DNA of 5,586 nt. Source: Planctomycetota bacterium. GTDB taxonomy: Bacteria; Planctomycetota; Phycisphaerae; WQYP01. Within the stretch, counting starts at the first letter, position 1. Each line of letters begins with the position of its first letter. The translations under genes and the position numbers were made by a program. Below the pieces are notes generated by a model that ran no database searches, had not been told where the DNA came from, and worked only from the letters and a program-made list of their open reading frames with translations. This document shows, piece by piece, positions 5,268-5,586 of this stretch. The stretch lies in assembly GCA_021828935.1 (NCBI GenBank), contig JAJZCU010000176.1, positions 1 to 5,586 on the forward strand. Reading direction: 5' to 3'.

Positions 5268-5586
5268 CTATTGGCTCTCAACATATTGCGGGCCACCCGT
5301 GAGACGTAACAGCAGGCCACCGGGGCCGGCAACCGCGCCTTTTTCCACCAACCGCCCCTGATAGTCAACGACGCGGAAATGGCCGTTGCCCACAGGCACA
5401 CGCGCCATCTGCGGCTTTTTGGCCGTGGTCCACGCCACCACGCGGGAGGAATGCCCTTTGGCAAATAATAAAACGAAATCCGTCTTTTGTGCCGACGCGG
5501 AGATGGGCTTTTTGCCCACAGCGCCGGACGTCCGCAGCCGCCGCACAAAACGGTAACCACGCAGCACATGTGAAAGCGTCACGGCA
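5268..5586 (-). CDS. C-terminal part of a probably secreted glycoside-hydrolase-like protein (5' end outside window)
   Basis: The frame runs from the right edge to TAG at 5268-5270 and gives 105 residues. The pattern is a beta-sandwich-like tail: GYRFVRRL, then KTDFVLLFAKGHSSRVVAWTTAKKP, VPVGNGHFRVVDYQGRL, and LLLRLTGGPQYVES at the end. The 'xYvLLFxkG...vaWtt...vxlp...vvDxxGr...lxLtxxPqYv' pattern is typical of the terminal domain of large secreted glycosidase-like proteins in planctomycetes and lentisphaerotes (recognised from memory). No catalytic region is inside the window, so enzyme activity cannot be claimed. Another minus-strand frame overlaps this one (5066-5569), but its translation is low-complexity and repeat-derived, so this frame is preferred. 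Confidence 0.6.
   Translation of the reverse strand, partial: AVTLSHVLRGYRFVRRLRTSGAVGKKPISASAQKTDFVLLFAKGHSSRVVAWTTAKKPQMARVPVGNGHFRVVDYQGRLVEKGAVAGPGGLLLRLTGGPQYVESQ

Noticed and set aside
5066..5569. 167-codon minus-strand open frame overlapping the right-edge gene
   Set aside because: Its translation is Arg/Ala-rich low-complexity text that passes through the tandem 9-mer repeat; the overlapping frame ending at 5268 has a beta-sandwich-type pattern with a clean C-terminus.

Overview
The window is GC-rich by eye. It looks like a chromosomal piece from a Planctomycetota-type bacterium, most likely Phycisphaerae-like. That rests on family resemblance only: a GpsA with the GMGDLFTTCVSPEGRNR motif style, a secreted HEAT-like protein ending in a WG-x-GG ... 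INAWWKKN tail, a C-terminal fragment of a type common in planctomycete/lentisphaerote secreted glycosidase-like proteins, and intergenic tandem repeats (CGCGGATGA-type and TTCTCCGCG-type). No ribosomal RNA or other strong taxonomic marker is present, so the assignment is an inference.

Layout, left to right. (1) Plus strand, 1-1957: the C-terminal two thirds of NAD(P)-dependent glycerol-3-phosphate dehydrogenase (gpsA), overlapped by 8 nt by a gene for an exported, HEAT-repeat-like protein of unknown function. (2) 1958-2519: a 562-nt convergent intergenic region with no credible gene. A near-perfect 24-bp inverted repeat pair (23/24 identical) brackets about 475 bp. Inside that lies a second repeat made of tandem CGCGGATGA units with an inverted partner. 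(3) Minus strand, 3966 down to 2520: a compact cluster of a double zinc-ribbon protein, moaD and moaE. MoaD ends in Gly-Gly and MoaE keeps both catalytic lysines, so together they should form a working molybdopterin synthase for molybdenum cofactor synthesis. (4) 3967-4293: a divergent intergenic region with an 11-bp-period direct repeat and a 21-bp perfect dyad beside a possible promoter. (5) Plus strand: a 23-residue, lysine-rich mini-gene with a strong ribosome binding site (4294-4365), then a DoxX-like four-helix membrane protein (4456-5019). (6) 5020-5267: a convergent spacer with a tandem 9-mer repeat and a tight hairpin. (7) Minus strand from 5268 to the right edge: the C-terminal end of a large, probably secreted, carbohydrate-active-type protein.

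The best-supported functional unit is MoaD/MoaE, with the zinc-ribbon protein as probable first gene of its operon. The items most worth a second look are the inverted-repeat-bounded element at 1998-2472, the basic mini-protein at 4294-4365 with its upstream dyad, and the zinc-ribbon/moaDE association.
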